DNA of 64,000 nt, from assembly GCA_037953745.1 (NCBI GenBank), contig JBAKBP010000185.1:248001-312000 (forward strand), read 5' to 3'. The position numbers were made by a program, and so were the translations under genes. The DNA is from Lithodes maja (Eukaryota > Arthropoda > Malacostraca > Decapoda > Lithodidae). Below are positions 46,823 through 58,056 of this stretch, one piece after another. The notes under the pieces were generated by a model that had not been told where the DNA came from, ran no database searches, and saw nothing but the letters and a program-made list of their open reading frames with translations. Each line of letters opens with the position of its first letter. Position 1 is the stretch's first letter.

Positions 46823-47275
46823 TACCAGGTGTCTCTCCCTCCCTGCCCACCCCAAACCAGCTTCCAGAAGCACATCCATACTCATATCTCTCGCCGTTCC
46901 ATCCACTCACTCATAGACAACACGCAGCTGCAGGCACGACCTCCCGAAATCCATCCTTCTGAATCCTCCCTTCCTCGCGAGGACAGAGTCCACCTGGTCA
47001 GGCTGAGATGCGGACACCATCCAGCTCTTCTGAGCTATCAGAAGAGACTGGATGACTCCGTCGTCGACACCTGCCAAGGTTGTAACACAGCACCCCATAC
47101 CATTAAACATATCATAGAAGACTGCATTTCACACAACCACTTACGCCAAAAACACAATCTACACTCCTTGAGAGCTCTGTGGGAAAGCCCGACCATGGCC
47201 ATGGCCTTCCTTAGGGACTCGGGGCTGTTCGGCCAGGCAGCTTAGGGAACAACAACAACAACAACAACAACATTC
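46823..47275 (+). pseudogene. Jockey-like LINE 3' end with (AAC)n tail
   Basis: Plus strand encodes VHLVRLRCGHHPALLSYQ and DTCQGCNTAPHTIKHIIEDC, the Cys/His end of Jockey-group ORF2, then a stop and a tail gccaggcagcttagggaac(aac)n. Opposite in orientation to J, so a separate insertion or an inversion. Confidence 0.8.
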
Positions 47276-47539
47276 ACATCCACATCCACAGCCATTTAAA
47301 CAATATAATAACACTCCACAACCACGTAACACACGATACACAACAATGAACAGTTGAGCATTAGCAAATAGCAACCCTCCCCCGATACAAGCTAGAGAAT
47401 CAAACAAATTGCCTCGAAAGAGATTCGTTAATGGCCATCCCCTCGGGGATCAAAGACATCTGGCAATAGATGAAATTTAAAACATTGATTTATTATATTT
47501 TATTGTCCAGTTGTCTAAGCTTAAATTCCTGCTTCCTGG
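47276..47539. other. Spacer, no gene seen
   Basis: AT-rich; no coding or repeat match to the rest of the window. Confidence 0.5.
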
Positions 47540-48175
47540 TTGTTGAATAAATCTGAATGCGAGGATAGGCTTTGCAGCAAAATGTACGAAATGTTTAGGA
47601 ATAGGGGAGCTAAGCCAAATGATGTAACAGCCAATGGAACTTCCTTGAATGTAGCCTTCTTGCTGCCATTGACAAAGTCTGTGGCAAAACTAAGGGTCCT
47701 CACAGGCATAAGACTTCCTGGTGGTGGAATGACAAGGTTGAAAATGCAATAAAGGAGAAACTAAGATGCTTCAAAGCATGGAAGAAAGAAAGCAGCAGAG
47801 AGGAATACAGTATTTGGCGGCTAAGTGAATTGACAAAAAGGAGATATACAAAGCAAATAAAATCATACACGACATGGTCATAGACCAAGTGAGTAATGCA
47901 GAAAAACCCAATGGGATCTTCAAATTAGCTAGGCGAATTAAGTATGACAGTAGAGATATTGTAGGAGAACAGTGTGTCAGAAATGATAATAGGATGATTT
48001 TTTACGCTGACAAAGAAATCAGTGATGCTTGGAAGGTACATTATGAACATTTGAGTAGAATGGAGAAAAGCTTAGTAACGAAAAGCCAATACTTGGCGCC
48101 CCCCCTCCCCCCCCTCATTGATAGTGCCAGCTGTTGCAAGCAGCACAATAATTAAATTAAGGATGGATTAATTAA
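47540..48175 (+). pseudogene. RTE-like LINE linker fragment
   Basis: Contains agatgcttcaaagcatgg and NAEKPNGIFKLARRIKYDSR, closely matching 43165-43400. Frame-broken; it ends before the RT domain near a C-rich run at about 48098-48114. Confidence 0.75.
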
Positions 48176-48179
48176 ATGG

Positions 48180-48550
48180 GTGGATGGGACTCGTTAGCCT
48201 TGGTCGGCAACTCATCTAGGGGAGTAAACCTGATACAAATCCGGGTGGATGGGACTCGTCAGCCTTGGTTGGCAACCTGTCTAGGGGAGTAAACCTGATA
48301 CAAATCCGTACTGCTTACCTAAGGGTAAGGCAGGTTAGTGGATGGATTAGCCGAACACCACTGTAGAAAAATAGTGCTAACAAGATACACAGAGGGCCTC
48401 GGAGTCGGACGGATCCTAAATTGAGTGGTCAATCCTGTAAGTCCTTTACTAAACTGGCTCGGGTTGTCCCTCTCACAGGGAATAGGTCCGCTTGGGGGCA
48501 TTCTGTGTATGACCACCCTCGTAAGGGGAGTAAGGCGTCCGGCAATAGAT
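48180..48550 (+). mobile_element. SINE with duplicated head, second copy
   Basis: Same element as 19185-19548: two heads of about 65 bp (48180 and 48243), body, and a (gata)n tail near 48542-48560. Nearly identical to the first copy, with a small difference near 48397 (ggcctcgg). Inserted between two RTE-like fragments. Confidence 0.78.
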
Positions 48551-48559
48551 AGATAGATA

Positions 48560-48790
48560 GATGGAAAAGCTGCAGGGTGCTTTCCCTTATCATACCTTCA
48601 GAGACTCTCTCACAGACCTTCCTGACGTAATCAAGCATTTTCAGGCCCCTATAATTTCCCCTACCCAACGAGTCCCCCTTGCCCTTATATATTTTTACTA
48701 TTACACTTTTGTGCCATTCATCAGGGATTATTCCCTCTCTAATGATGGAGTTAATTAGCTCTATGAACAAACTCACTCCTATACCACCCG
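48560..48790 (-). pseudogene. RTE-like LINE RT fragment, antisense
   Basis: Minus strand encodes LFIELINSIIREGIIPDEWH and GKGDSLGRGNYRGLKMLDYV, matching 43620-43800 of the plus-strand element. Confidence 0.8.
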
Positions 48791-49457
48791 AGGCTTTAAC
48801 ACCTTATTAGCGGGCTAGGCGGTTTATTTATATGTACCGCCCAGCGGGGTGTTTTTAGCCAAAATAGGGCTGTTTACGTGATCATTTTCATGCCTAAATA
48901 AGACCCAGAGCGTAAAACAAGTATCTATCCCTGAAAGGGCATAAACAGAGCTTTCCAATGACACCATAACGATCCTTTTATGATGGCTAGTTTTCTTGCA
49001 ACAACCGCGCAACGCGAGTGCAAAAAGCATGTAATTCGGCACTTTCCCCATACAATTCCGTATATAGCGAGTGAGAGAGGGAGGGAGGAGGTGGGATTCG
49101 TGTAAGTAGGTTCGCCGCGGTGGTCTGGAGCAGTCATACGCTCGCTACTCTCCTGCCACCACTTGTCTCTCTCTCTCAGCAACATTACGTGCTGAAATTG
49201 CCACACGACCTATGTCGAGCGCCGCCAGATAGTCCAGATTTATTATACTCGACTTATGTTGCGCGCCGACACTTAGGGGTTAAAGGAAGCGTTTGACAAA
49301 AACATGGTTATGCCATATTCACTTTAAATATCCATTAATCACTTTCATATTTATTGTATGATGAAATGACAAAATAAACATGAACTTAAGACCTCATACT
49401 GCCTTCTAACCCCACCCCCCCTTTAGGGGGTAGTGCCTCCCCCCCCCCCCTAAATTT
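48791..49457. other. Spacer, no gene seen
   Basis: No family-like ORF. It contains tccgtatatagcgagtgagagagg near 49057 and a C tract at 49438-49451. Confidence 0.5.
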
Positions 49458-49925
49458 TCAAAATACGGTTTTGACAACCCGTAAGGGAAGGAAGGAAAAA
49501 CTACTATTTATTGGTGGCTCCTGGAGTCAATGACGTAAGTGACTATGTTAATATGGCCTCGTTCCGGGCTCCTCTGAGCCCGGGTTAACCTGGATCACGG
49601 TGGTCGAGAACCAAGATCATCATAGGGGGTACCCCTTAATCATTCCTACGGTACGTCATTGGGTTGGAGCCACTGAAAAGTAGGAAATAAAAAGAAAAGA
49701 ATTAGCACAGTTTGAACACAGCGCCGACGCGCGCTCACGGTCTACCTCTGTTTCCCATACACCTGCTAGTTGGCTGTTCCTCCCAGGAACCTTCTCTAAT
49801 GTAATATCAAGTTGAGCATGTGTATGGGAAGGGGATGGTGGGAGGGCACTCTTCGTCATTGACTCCAGGAGCCACCAATAAATACTAGTTTTTCCTTCCT
49901 TCCCTTACGGGTTGTCAAAACCGTA
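49458..49925. mobile_element. MITE with 65-bp inverted repeats
   Basis: Ends cggttttgacaacccgtaag and its inverse; the arms of about 65 bp are 49458-49535 and 49857-49925. TA flanks suggest a Tc1/mariner-type target. No coding sequence. A partial copy of its inner arm lies at 58355-58400, on the other side of DIRS copy D. Confidence 0.82.
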
Positions 49926-49972
49926 ATGGGAGGTTTGACGTACCTCCCAACCTACCAAATAGGAAAACCTAC

Positions 49973-50274
49973 TATTTGGTAGTAGTCTTGGAAAATCCAA
50001 CGTCAAGGCTATTAACCTAATTGCAATGACGACTTGTCTATTTTGACTGCTATGTCGTCATTCCAACCGCGGTTAAAAAGAAAACGTCTAGAGTCTACTC
50101 CTTATCTTGCTCTAGGAGACGTTGTACATTAACCAAAACTACCACCGAAGGTGAAAAAAGCATAGAAGAGAAGAAAAAGGGGTTTACCTTAGTTACCGCT
50201 CAAGGCCCATCCCGTGTTCCGTCATGCGCAGATCCCTGTCGAACGTGCGCATGAGCGACCCTCTCTTGTCATCA
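49973..50274 (-). repeat. 3' inverted terminal repeat of DIRS copy D
   Basis: Inverse of 58057-58357; the extra foldable arm is at 49927-49972. Confidence 0.9.
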
Positions 50275-50337
50275 CATCTCACGTCAGCAGAAGAACGCGG
50301 ATGGGCAGGGGTCCGGCGTGAGGGAGGGTATTATGTA

Positions 50338-50445
50338 TGTTGGATTTTCCAAGACTACTACCAAATAGTAGGTTTTCCTATTTGGTAGGTTGGGAGGTAC
50401 GTCAAACCTCCCAATTTGTTAGTAGTCTTGGCAAATCCAACGTCA
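50338..50445 (-). repeat. DIRS internal complementary region, copy D
   Basis: Complement of both element ends joined, as in copies A and C. Confidence 0.87.
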
Positions 50446-50887
50446 AGGCTGCATAACAAATAGGAGGAGGACATCCAAGCCCAACATACCACAAAAACCA
50501 ATGCATAAGACAAAATTATGAATGACAAATCAACACAAGTTAAACAAGAGAGTTTAATAAAAGAGTGAAAAACTGAGGAGTAGCTAAAAAGAGCAGTTTT
50601 AACACGTGCCCGTCATTCATAGTAATGCAAAACCATAGACTTGTCTTAAACCAAAAAGCACTGTACACAAAATCCCTTTTCTTCCAAAACGAACAAAAAC
50701 ATGGAACACAAAATAAAACACAATTTTCAAGCAGGCAAAAACACTTATGTACTGTATACATATAACATAATCCCAAACTTGCAATCCAGTGTTGCAAACC
50801 CGTACTCCCCCCCCCCCCCTTTTCAAAGAAAACAAAGTAAAAGAAAGAGTGACAAGGGGGGGAAGACCAGGCAACTTCGCTAGAGCT

Positions 50888-51950
50888 CTAGGAAACACGA
50901 CTCCCGAGAGCTATCACAGGCCAAGGGGGTCTAACAATGGACATGGAGAGGTAGGAGGAGACGAAGGTATGGATAGAAGACCACAAACCCGCCGAGGCGA
51001 CGTCAGGCAACGAACGAGTCTGCAGGAACCGTAAGGAGGCAGCAAAGGACCGCACATCGTGCGCAGAACCCCGACAAGCAGGGTTACTGGCACGAATAAC
51101 CCGACAAATGTGGCGTCCTATCTGTACCTTCGAGAGCCTCCCACCAGTCCGAGGAGACACCCACACAGCAGTCCCCGAAGTCGGAGCCACAGACTCAACA
51201 TAGTGCAAGGCCTGCACCGGGCACAACACATGGTGAGTATGCCCACGCTTTAAAGCCTGGATGGTGAAAGGCTTGAAAATGTGGGTCTCTCTCTCATTCT
51301 TGGCAACAAAATGAGGGGAGGGGGCTAACGTGACGACATTCAATGACGGGGAGAATCGCATGCATTCCTGGGACCGCGACATGGCAGCTAGTTCAGACAC
51401 CCTATCCCCAGTGGCCAGAGCGACAAGGAAGAGCGTACGCTCCAGCAACTGAACCGGTGTAGTGTCCCGTGTATATGTGTGTGAAGCCAGAAGGTCCAGA
51501 GCACGCCCCAGATCCCACTGAGGAGGGATCTGGCGCGGAGGCGGTCGCTCCCTGAAGGCAGCCTTCATGAAGGAATCCAGCTCCTTTGGAGGAACGACCA
51601 GCCCAGTGACGGACTCAAAGACCTCCCGGATGGCAGACAAGTGGTTACGTATAGTGTTGACTTGAAAGCGACGTGTACGGAAGAGGTGAAACAAGTAGTG
51701 TAGGACGAGGGAAGGAGAGCTAACAGTCTGGCGAGTGTCCTGTATCCACCTAGTAAAAGACCTCCAGTGGGACTCGTAAGTCCCCCAAGTCGAAGACGTC
51801 CATGAACGCTTCAGGAAGTCAGTCAGGTCCCGTCCGTGGACTGGGAGCCACCGCGCCTCACGAACATCCACGATGCGAAGGCCAACGAGGTCCGTAGGTC
51901 TCCAACCTGGCTCAAGTGGAAGCGTGAGAGAGGGAGAGGGACCGGACTCG
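50888..51950 (-). CDS. DIRS tyrosine recombinase, copy D
   Basis: Site-specific recombinase presumed to integrate the circular DNA intermediate. About 314 residues of recognisable domain: an N-terminal DNA-binding part (SHWRSFTRW, TIRNHLSAIREVF), then catalytic blocks ATGDRVSEL (Arg, about 51390-51417), AHDVRSFAAS (His-x-x-Arg, about 51050-51061) and a Tyr in SSYLSMS near 50940. All expected residues are visible. It lies in a different frame from RT and overlaps its end, so a frameshift or internal start is needed; the start is not determined. The frame is open back to 54175 but only the last part is recombinase. Confidence 0.9.
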
Positions 51951-51954
51951 GGCA

Positions 51955-53835
51955 CTACCGCTTCAACTGGGAGTACCAAGCCTGGGCCGGCCACAGAGGC
52001 GCTATGAGCCAGACTCTGCCGCGGTACAGCCGCAGCCTCGCGAGGACTTTGCACATCAACAGTGCGTCTGGTGGCGGAAATATGTATATCGACTGCCACC
52101 TGCTCCAGTCTTCCATGAAAGCGTCCGGACCCCCCTCCGGAGTACAAGTCCGGAGGGATAGGTACCGAGGCAACTTGCGCGTCTCGTTCGATGCGAACAA
52201 GTCGACCTCCGGAACACCCCAGGAAGCCGCGAGGTCGTCGAATACAGTCTGTTTCAGTGCCCATTCTACAAGAACGCCCTGTCCTCTCGACAGGGCGTCC
52301 GCCCATAGGTTGGCAGTCCCGGGCAGGTAGGAGGCGTGCAGGGAGATGTTGTGTCGGTTCGCGAGGAAGAACAACTTCTCGGAGATCCCCAACAGAGTCA
52401 AAGACCTGGAGGACCCCTGCTTTTGGATACAGTGGACAGCTGTCTGATTGTCCATCCGGAAGGCCACCGACTGACCCCGAAGGGCCAGCGCGTGGTCCCG
52501 CAGGAAGAACAAGGGAACCAAGAGTTCGAGGGCATTGATGTGTAGGTGTGTGTGTCCCACCCATCTGCCGTGATGTTGATGTCCCAGGTTGGATTGGTAA
52601 CCCCACCCTACCTCGCTCGACGCATCTGTATCCACCCAGATCGTCGGCGGGAGGGCGGTCCAGGGCACAGCCGCAGAGAGCGTGCCCCGAGCAACCCAGT
52701 GTCCTAAGTGTCTGTGAATGGTACGCGGGATCGGCATGAGCCGATCCATAGGGGCCAACGGAAACACCTTGTTGCCCATGAGTATTAGGCGGCGCAGCCT
52801 GAGCCTCCCTAAGGGAATGGTCAGAGCAGCCCAATTTAGGGAACCCACTAACGAGTCCCAGATCCTCCTCGTGAGGGAGACCGAGTGCAACACGGCGAAG
52901 ACCTTCCTGCGAAGTTTCACCGCGTTTGGCTGACTCTGGGTTACCGTAGCGTTGGACAGATCCCATTCGAGGCCTACCCACGTCACGACACGCGACGGGG
53001 TCAGGCGTGACTTGGGAATATTGACTTTGAACCCTAACTGTGTGATGTGTCGAACTACTGTGAGGGTGTCGCGGACGCACTGTTCTAGGGTGTCTGAAAC
53101 TATCACCCAGTCGTCCAAGTAAAACAGGATCTGGAGGCCGCTCCTGAGGAGAGGATCCAGAGCCTGCTTCACCAGTTTCGAGAAGATCCGCGGCGCGATG
53201 TTGAGACCGAAGGGAAGTCTGTCGAACATGAACACACGATCGGAAGTCTGAACGGCCAAGAATCGCTGGAAACGAGGATGGATAGGAACGTGCCAATACG
53301 CATCCTTGAGGTCCAGCGACACTACCCATGACAGAGGTCACAGGGCCAGTCGTACCTGGTGCACCGTCAGCATCCGAAACCGCGTGTTCACGATGTGCCC
53401 GTTGAGGGCCGACAGATCCACCACCGGTCGCATCGCGTCGCAGTCCTTCTTCGGTACCAGAAAAACACGGGAGAGGAAAACCGGTTGACCGGCTTTCACC
53501 TCCGTGACGATTCCCTGCTCGTGCATGGATGTAATCACGTCGGCCACCTCCGAAGAGACAGGCCGGCTTCGTTGACAAGAGCTGAGTGGGGGTCTGGACT
53601 TCCATCTCCAGGTTAGACCCCTCCGTGCAATCTTCCGCCCCCACGTCCCTCGCGGCCACCGAGGGGCGCAAGGGCGAAAACAACCTGTGGGAGCCCCCGA
53701 GATGAGGTGAGCGACCCGTTCTGCGAGGCGAGAAGGAGAACAAGGAGGAGACTGACCTGGAGAACCTACACATTTTTTGACGTGGAGGGTCCCCCGGTAC
53801 GGTCCTTGCGGTCATAAGAGCCACGTTGACCACCT
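51955..53835 (-). pseudogene. DIRS reverse transcriptase/RNase H, copy D, one TGA
   Basis: RT blocks: VFLVPKKDCDAMRPVVDLSAL, LDLKDAYWHVPIHP, RLPFGLNIAPRIF, catalytic FYLDDW (YLDD codons at 53110-53121). RNase H: WVDTDASSE, HINALELL, FRMDNQTA and NLWADALSRG supply the Asp/Glu set. At the C-terminus EVDLFASN..KLPRYLS..YIFPPPDALL..LIAPLWP resembles a Dam-like methyltransferase fold with FPPP instead of (D/N)PPY, so activity is doubtful. A single in-frame TGA at 53338-53340 precedes LDLKDAYW; the other copies have TGC there, which is also what A-to-C mutation would produce, so it may be ancestral. The frame is open from 53835. Confidence 0.88.
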
Positions 53836-53867
53836 CTACCCCCCCCCACCTCGCCGAAAAGGGCGGG

Positions 53868-56717
53868 TCACCCCATCCCCTGTCCGTCGTGCGTCGGACC
53901 CCGTCGAAGTGCGGCCGGAAGTGGAAGGCTGGCCAGCCCCTTCTCGGCGGGGATGAAAGGGAGCAGGAGCAGAAGTGCGAGGCGGAACCGACGCTCTGGC
54001 CGGCAACTTTCCTTTCCTGCGCCCTTTCTTGGCGCAGCATTGGCGGCAGCACCCCGAGGGGGACCGGCAGAAGGACGGGACTGCGAAGACCCTGGTCGCA
54101 ACACAGCGCGTCTTTGCGTGTCGTAAGCAGGGTCCGCTGACAGAGAAGCGTAGCGTTCCCAAGCATCCTGCGCAAAAAGCCCCGATGTATATAGCTCAGA
54201 GTACAACAAACCCTGACGAATATCCAAAGGGGCTTTCCGGCAGAACGAGGACCTTACCGTCTGGCGTTGTCGAGTTGCCTCGCACAAAACCGCCTTCAGC
54301 TCGGGAACCAAAGACACCGCGAGCTGAAGGTGGATCCGCCGAACGTGGTCCAAACCCTCGCGAAGATCGCCAGGTGCAGTCGCCTCGATAAGCCTCAGGT
54401 GGTGAACAGATGTCTGGAGGGAACCTAAAAGACAAGATAATAAGTTCGCCACCCTCTGCCGCAAGGTAAAATCCCTTTCGACAGAGGACTTATCTGGGTG
54501 GGAAAAGAACGGGTTAGCAACAGCACAAATTTCAAGTTTGGGCGCGCTGATCCAGGACCAGAACTTGCCATCCAATCCGCCGACAGATACAAGAGGAGGC
54601 AAAAGCAGTGACGACTCCGGGGGAGGGACTGAAACAGATCTGTCGACGGAACGGTTGGCGAATTCTAAGGCCTCAGCAAACCAGGCCTCCAATGGGAGAG
54701 GATTATCGAGCACGACGGCTAAGCCAGGCTTACCATCGTCGCACAAACCCGTCCCATAGGAGGACAGTCCCGTCAACACAGCCAGGGACTGAACATCCTG
54801 AAGGATGTCCTGGCGGCTGAAGTCTGACCAGAGCTTAGTCCGAGGAGCAGACGGGGGCTTGGGCTTCACCGAAAAGTACTGAAGGTCAGTCCTCGTCTGG
54901 TAAGCCCGCACCTCCACGTCGGCCACCTGACCATCCACCCTGATCGCCCTGAACTGCATCTTATCATTAATTTGGACCGACCAGCCTGAAGGTAGGGCCC
55001 TCTCACCTGACGGGAAGTCGGTAGCACGCTCCGGGTGGGAGGCCTGCACTCCCTTCCAAACAGCCAAGGAGCCATAGAGGAGCGGCATAGTCCGCGACGG
55101 GACCTTGGCCTTCTGGATGGGGGGCAAGCGCGGACCCTGCCCTAGCAGACGGAGAACCCCCGCATGGGAGACAGCAGGGGCAACCACCTTAGCCAGGGCA
55201 GGAGCAGTACTAGCCGACGACCGGGCAGGCGGAGAAGCAGGGCGAGAAGGAATGTGGTCCACCGCAGAGGGGAGGGGGACCAAAGCAGGGGTAGGTTGGG
55301 TGAGGCGCTGAGGTTGTGTCACCGCCAAGAAGCGCGATAAGAGGGAATCTTGCATCGCCTCCAATCGCGCGTCGAAGTGTGACACAACCCACCCCTGCAT
55401 AGCCAAAAATCGATCCGAGAGAGGCGACCCCCCCGAAGATAGTTCGGCCCGCAGGGGCGAGCGTGAGCGTGAGCGAGAGCGAGACCCATGACACGAAACA
55501 GCAGCGTCGCGGCCCAAAGAAGGCGAGCGACGACGGCCGTGGCGCCCCTGAGGGTCTCGCTCCCGATCACTAACGCCCGAGGGGGAAACATCACCATCCC
55601 CCTCTTCCAGCGACACGTCAGCCCCCGAGAAAGGGGACCCCGAAACCTCGCTATACTCCACCGAGTCAAGCGGCGGGGTACCCCCTCGGGGAGCCGGTAA
55701 TCGAAGATCAGGGATAGAAGAAGGAAGAGGAGCAGGATGACGGGAGTCGGAAGGCTGGCCGGGTGAAAGGAGGTCAGAAGGAGCCGCGGGGGGAAACAGA
55801 GCAAGGATCCCCGGGGCTGAGAGAACAGGGCGGCCCGACACCGAGGAGGAGGAGGGAGGGACCTCCACCTTGGGACGAGACCGTGAAGGAAGAAGAGGCA
55901 CCGAAGCAGGAGAAGTAGGAGGAGAAGCAACTACAACCTGGCGGACCCCCCTGGACAGAGTAGGAGGAGGGAGCAGAGGGCCAGCTACAGCATGTACATC
56001 CGCGCGCGTAGAGGACACATGAAGAGGACGTCTTTTGTGCAGGGGAAGCGGGCGGAAGGTAGTAGAGCCCCTATCCGGAGAGGCCAGGGGAGGGCGTACA
56101 GGGGCAGAGACGCTAACCTCGGTCTCAGGGCGAGAACCATGACGAGGGCGACGGGCGGAGTCAAGGCTATCAGGAGGACGAGGAGGGGCAGTAGAGGACG
56201 GGCGACGAGGAGAGCGAGAGCGTGGACGGAGCTGGGGATCCTCCCGACGATGTGACGACCGACCACGGGACTCAGGGAGGAGGGCCCGAGCAGGGAGAGG
56301 GCCAGGTAAACGGCCCCCAGACGGGTCAGGGATGCCCAGGGCGACGCGGATCCGGTCGTCAACAAAAGCCAGGGAGCGGTGGCCCACAGACCTAATATGG
56401 TGGGAGACCACCGCCCACACAGACTGAAGGGATGCAGAGGCCACCGCCGCGTCAGAGGAACCAGGGTGATGGTCCACTACATCCACCAGGTCCATACACG
56501 GGCCACACAGAGCAGGGAGGTAGGCCGTAGAGGACACACATTGGGAGTGGCGTAGGCAGGACCTGTGGCATTCCAAGCACGGGGAGCCACAGCCCTGGCG
56601 AAAGCAAGGCATCCCACCTGCAACGGAAGAACACACAGCATAAGCAGCACGGTGACGGAGTAAGTGAAGATAATGTCCAATAAAAACCAGGGAATGAGCA
56701 TGGGTAAACAGGAACAC
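53868..56717 (-). CDS. DIRS gag, copy D
   Basis: 949-residue open frame, no stops. The N-terminal region (about residues 35-80) is Cys/His-rich (CFRQGCGSPCLECHRSC, then CSSTAY..LCGPC), perhaps zinc-binding; then a Pro/Ser/Arg-rich disordered middle; then a C-terminal half with WSDFSRQDILQDVQSL, PLPLEAWFAEAL and KAPLDIRQGLLYS, presumed structural. Residues encoded by about 54843-55263 (including WSVQINDKMQFRAIRVDGQ) are missing in all other copies. The start MFLFTHAH is the first Met in frame; the true start may be upstream of an intron (see finding). Confidence 0.85.
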   Translation of the reverse strand: MFLFTHAHSLVFIGHYLHLLRHRAAYAVCSSVAGGMPCFRQGCGSPCLECHRSCLRHSQCVSSTAYLPALCGPCMDLVDVVDHHPGSSDAAVASASLQSVWAVVSHHIRSVGHRSLAFVDDRIRVALGIPDPSGGRLPGPLPARALLPESRGRSSHRREDPQLRPRSRSPRRPSSTAPPRPPDSLDSARRPRHGSRPETEVSVSAPVRPPLASPDRGSTTFRPLPLHKRRPLHVSSTRADVHAVAGPLLPPPTLSRGVRQVVVASPPTSPASVPLLPSRSRPKVEVPPSSSSVSGRPVLSAPGILALFPPAAPSDLLSPGQPSDSRHPAPLPSSIPDLRLPAPRGGTPPLDSVEYSEVSGSPFSGADVSLEEGDGDVSPSGVSDRERDPQGRHGRRRSPSLGRDAAVSCHGSRSRSRSRSPLRAELSSGGSPLSDRFLAMQGWVVSHFDARLEAMQDSLLSRFLAVTQPQRLTQPTPALVPLPSAVDHIPSRPASPPARSSASTAPALAKVVAPAVSHAGVLRLLGQGPRLPPIQKAKVPSRTMPLLYGSLAVWKGVQASHPERATDFPSGERALPSGWSVQINDKMQFRAIRVDGQVADVEVRAYQTRTDLQYFSVKPKPPSAPRTKLWSDFSRQDILQDVQSLAVLTGLSSYGTGLCDDGKPGLAVVLDNPLPLEAWFAEALEFANRSVDRSVSVPPPESSLLLPPLVSVGGLDGKFWSWISAPKLEICAVANPFFSHPDKSSVERDFTLRQRVANLLSCLLGSLQTSVHHLRLIEATAPGDLREGLDHVRRIHLQLAVSLVPELKAVLCEATRQRQTVRSSFCRKAPLDIRQGLLYSELYTSGLFAQDAWERYASLSADPAYDTQRRAVLRPGSSQSRPSAGPPRGAAANAAPRKGAGKESCRPERRFRLALLLLLPFIPAEKGLASLPLPAALRRGPTHDGQGMG

Positions 56718-56942
56718 ACATGCAAACTGGAAGTCGTACTCACTCTAAACCAGGAGCACCGAGGGAGGTGAGGAGGGCGGGCGATGCGTAAGAGCACAAG
56801 CAGAACCTGCAAAGATGGAGAAAGTGTTAAACACCACTCAACACCTCACATGCAGGGTCCTAACACCAGAAAGTGCATACACCAATATAGTATCAGGCAA
56901 CAATATGACATAAAAAAGGCCAACAGTGAAAGCCAACTATAA

Positions 56943-57083
56943 CCGCAAATTTGCGGGCCAATGGAGGTAGAACCGTACCGACACAACCCTCCCGCATCGC
57001 CGCGAGACCCCCCAGCGATCTCCTCAAATTTGCGGGGAGCCGAAACGTCCCAGAGGACCGAATCGAGCACTCCGCAAATTTGC
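56943..57083 (-). promoter_or_regulatory. Palindrome cluster in DIRS copy D leader
   Basis: CCGCAAATTTGCGG at 56945-56958 and 57072-57085, with a third site near 57025 altered in one half (ctcaaatttgcgg). Confidence 0.78.
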
Positions 57084-58056
57084 GGGACCGGCCGAGATGG
57101 TCCGGCGCCGAAAAAGCGAGAGGAGCGTCTAGGAAAACCAAAAAAGGCCCACAAAAAGCGTCAACTCCTTATGAACTCCAAGCGACGATGGCCATCAAGC
57201 TGAGCAGTGTCTTCCTTGATAACATCCTGACTCAACCGGTCAAGGGAGAGGCAAGGAAGACACACCAGGGGAGAGGAGGCACATCCCCCAGGAACCACCC
57301 AACCCACAGAGATAGAGCAAAGCCCATGAGGAGAAGTGGCAGGGTGGGTGGCTTGGCACAAACAGGGGCCCCCGTGGGGTACCCCAGGATTGGGCAAAAG
57401 GCTAGGAAAGGATGGAGATGAAAACAGGAAGGGAACACAAAAACCAGTAAATGAAACTGGCGAGAAAAAGGGTGGCCTAGCCGTGAGTAGAGAATGTGTC
57501 AGGGGCGAAAAACCCTGTGGTGTGAGGGAGAGGCCCCCGTGGGGTACCCCTGGATATCACGAACCACCAAGCGCAAAGGCCCTTGAGACACAGTGAAGGC
57601 TCGAAAGGGGGGACTCGGGAATAACGCTAATAATGCGGCCGACACAAACCCTACAAACAGCACCGCCACCACGAAATCTCAGATTGTGAACCAATGAACC
57701 AATTGTGGCTATGAAAAAATGAGAACTCATAGGGGCATAGCAAGTCCTGAATGATAAACAGGCTAGGCTAAAATAAGCTAAAAGCTAAACTATGCCCAGA
57801 CTAACAGGAAAAAAGAATATGAAAAGAGAAAGAATGAAAAAACATAGACGAGGAATGCCAGGCGCCCCCGTACCTTCGGTAGCTATTTCCACACGCGTCT
57901 CCATTAAACACACTGAGGAGCCCATTTACGTGTGTCCTAGATCACGTAACATCTGTCTAACAAAAAGAAGGCCAGAAAAGCCGAAACGAACCTAAAACAG
58001 GGTGAATTGAAGGAGCACAACAAAAGCGGACTCAACAATGGCGACGCGTGAAAAAA

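Noticed and set aside
48180..48320. A functional tRNA gene in the SINE head
   Set aside because: No cloverleaf or CCA-end arrangement could be drawn; only weak similarity to internal promoter boxes.
51955..53835. A true diversity-generating retroelement
   Set aside because: The RT has DIRS-type motifs (LPFGLNIAPRIF, YLDD) with RNase H and a recombinase, and no template/variable repeat pair was found. Only the mutation pattern is DGR-like.
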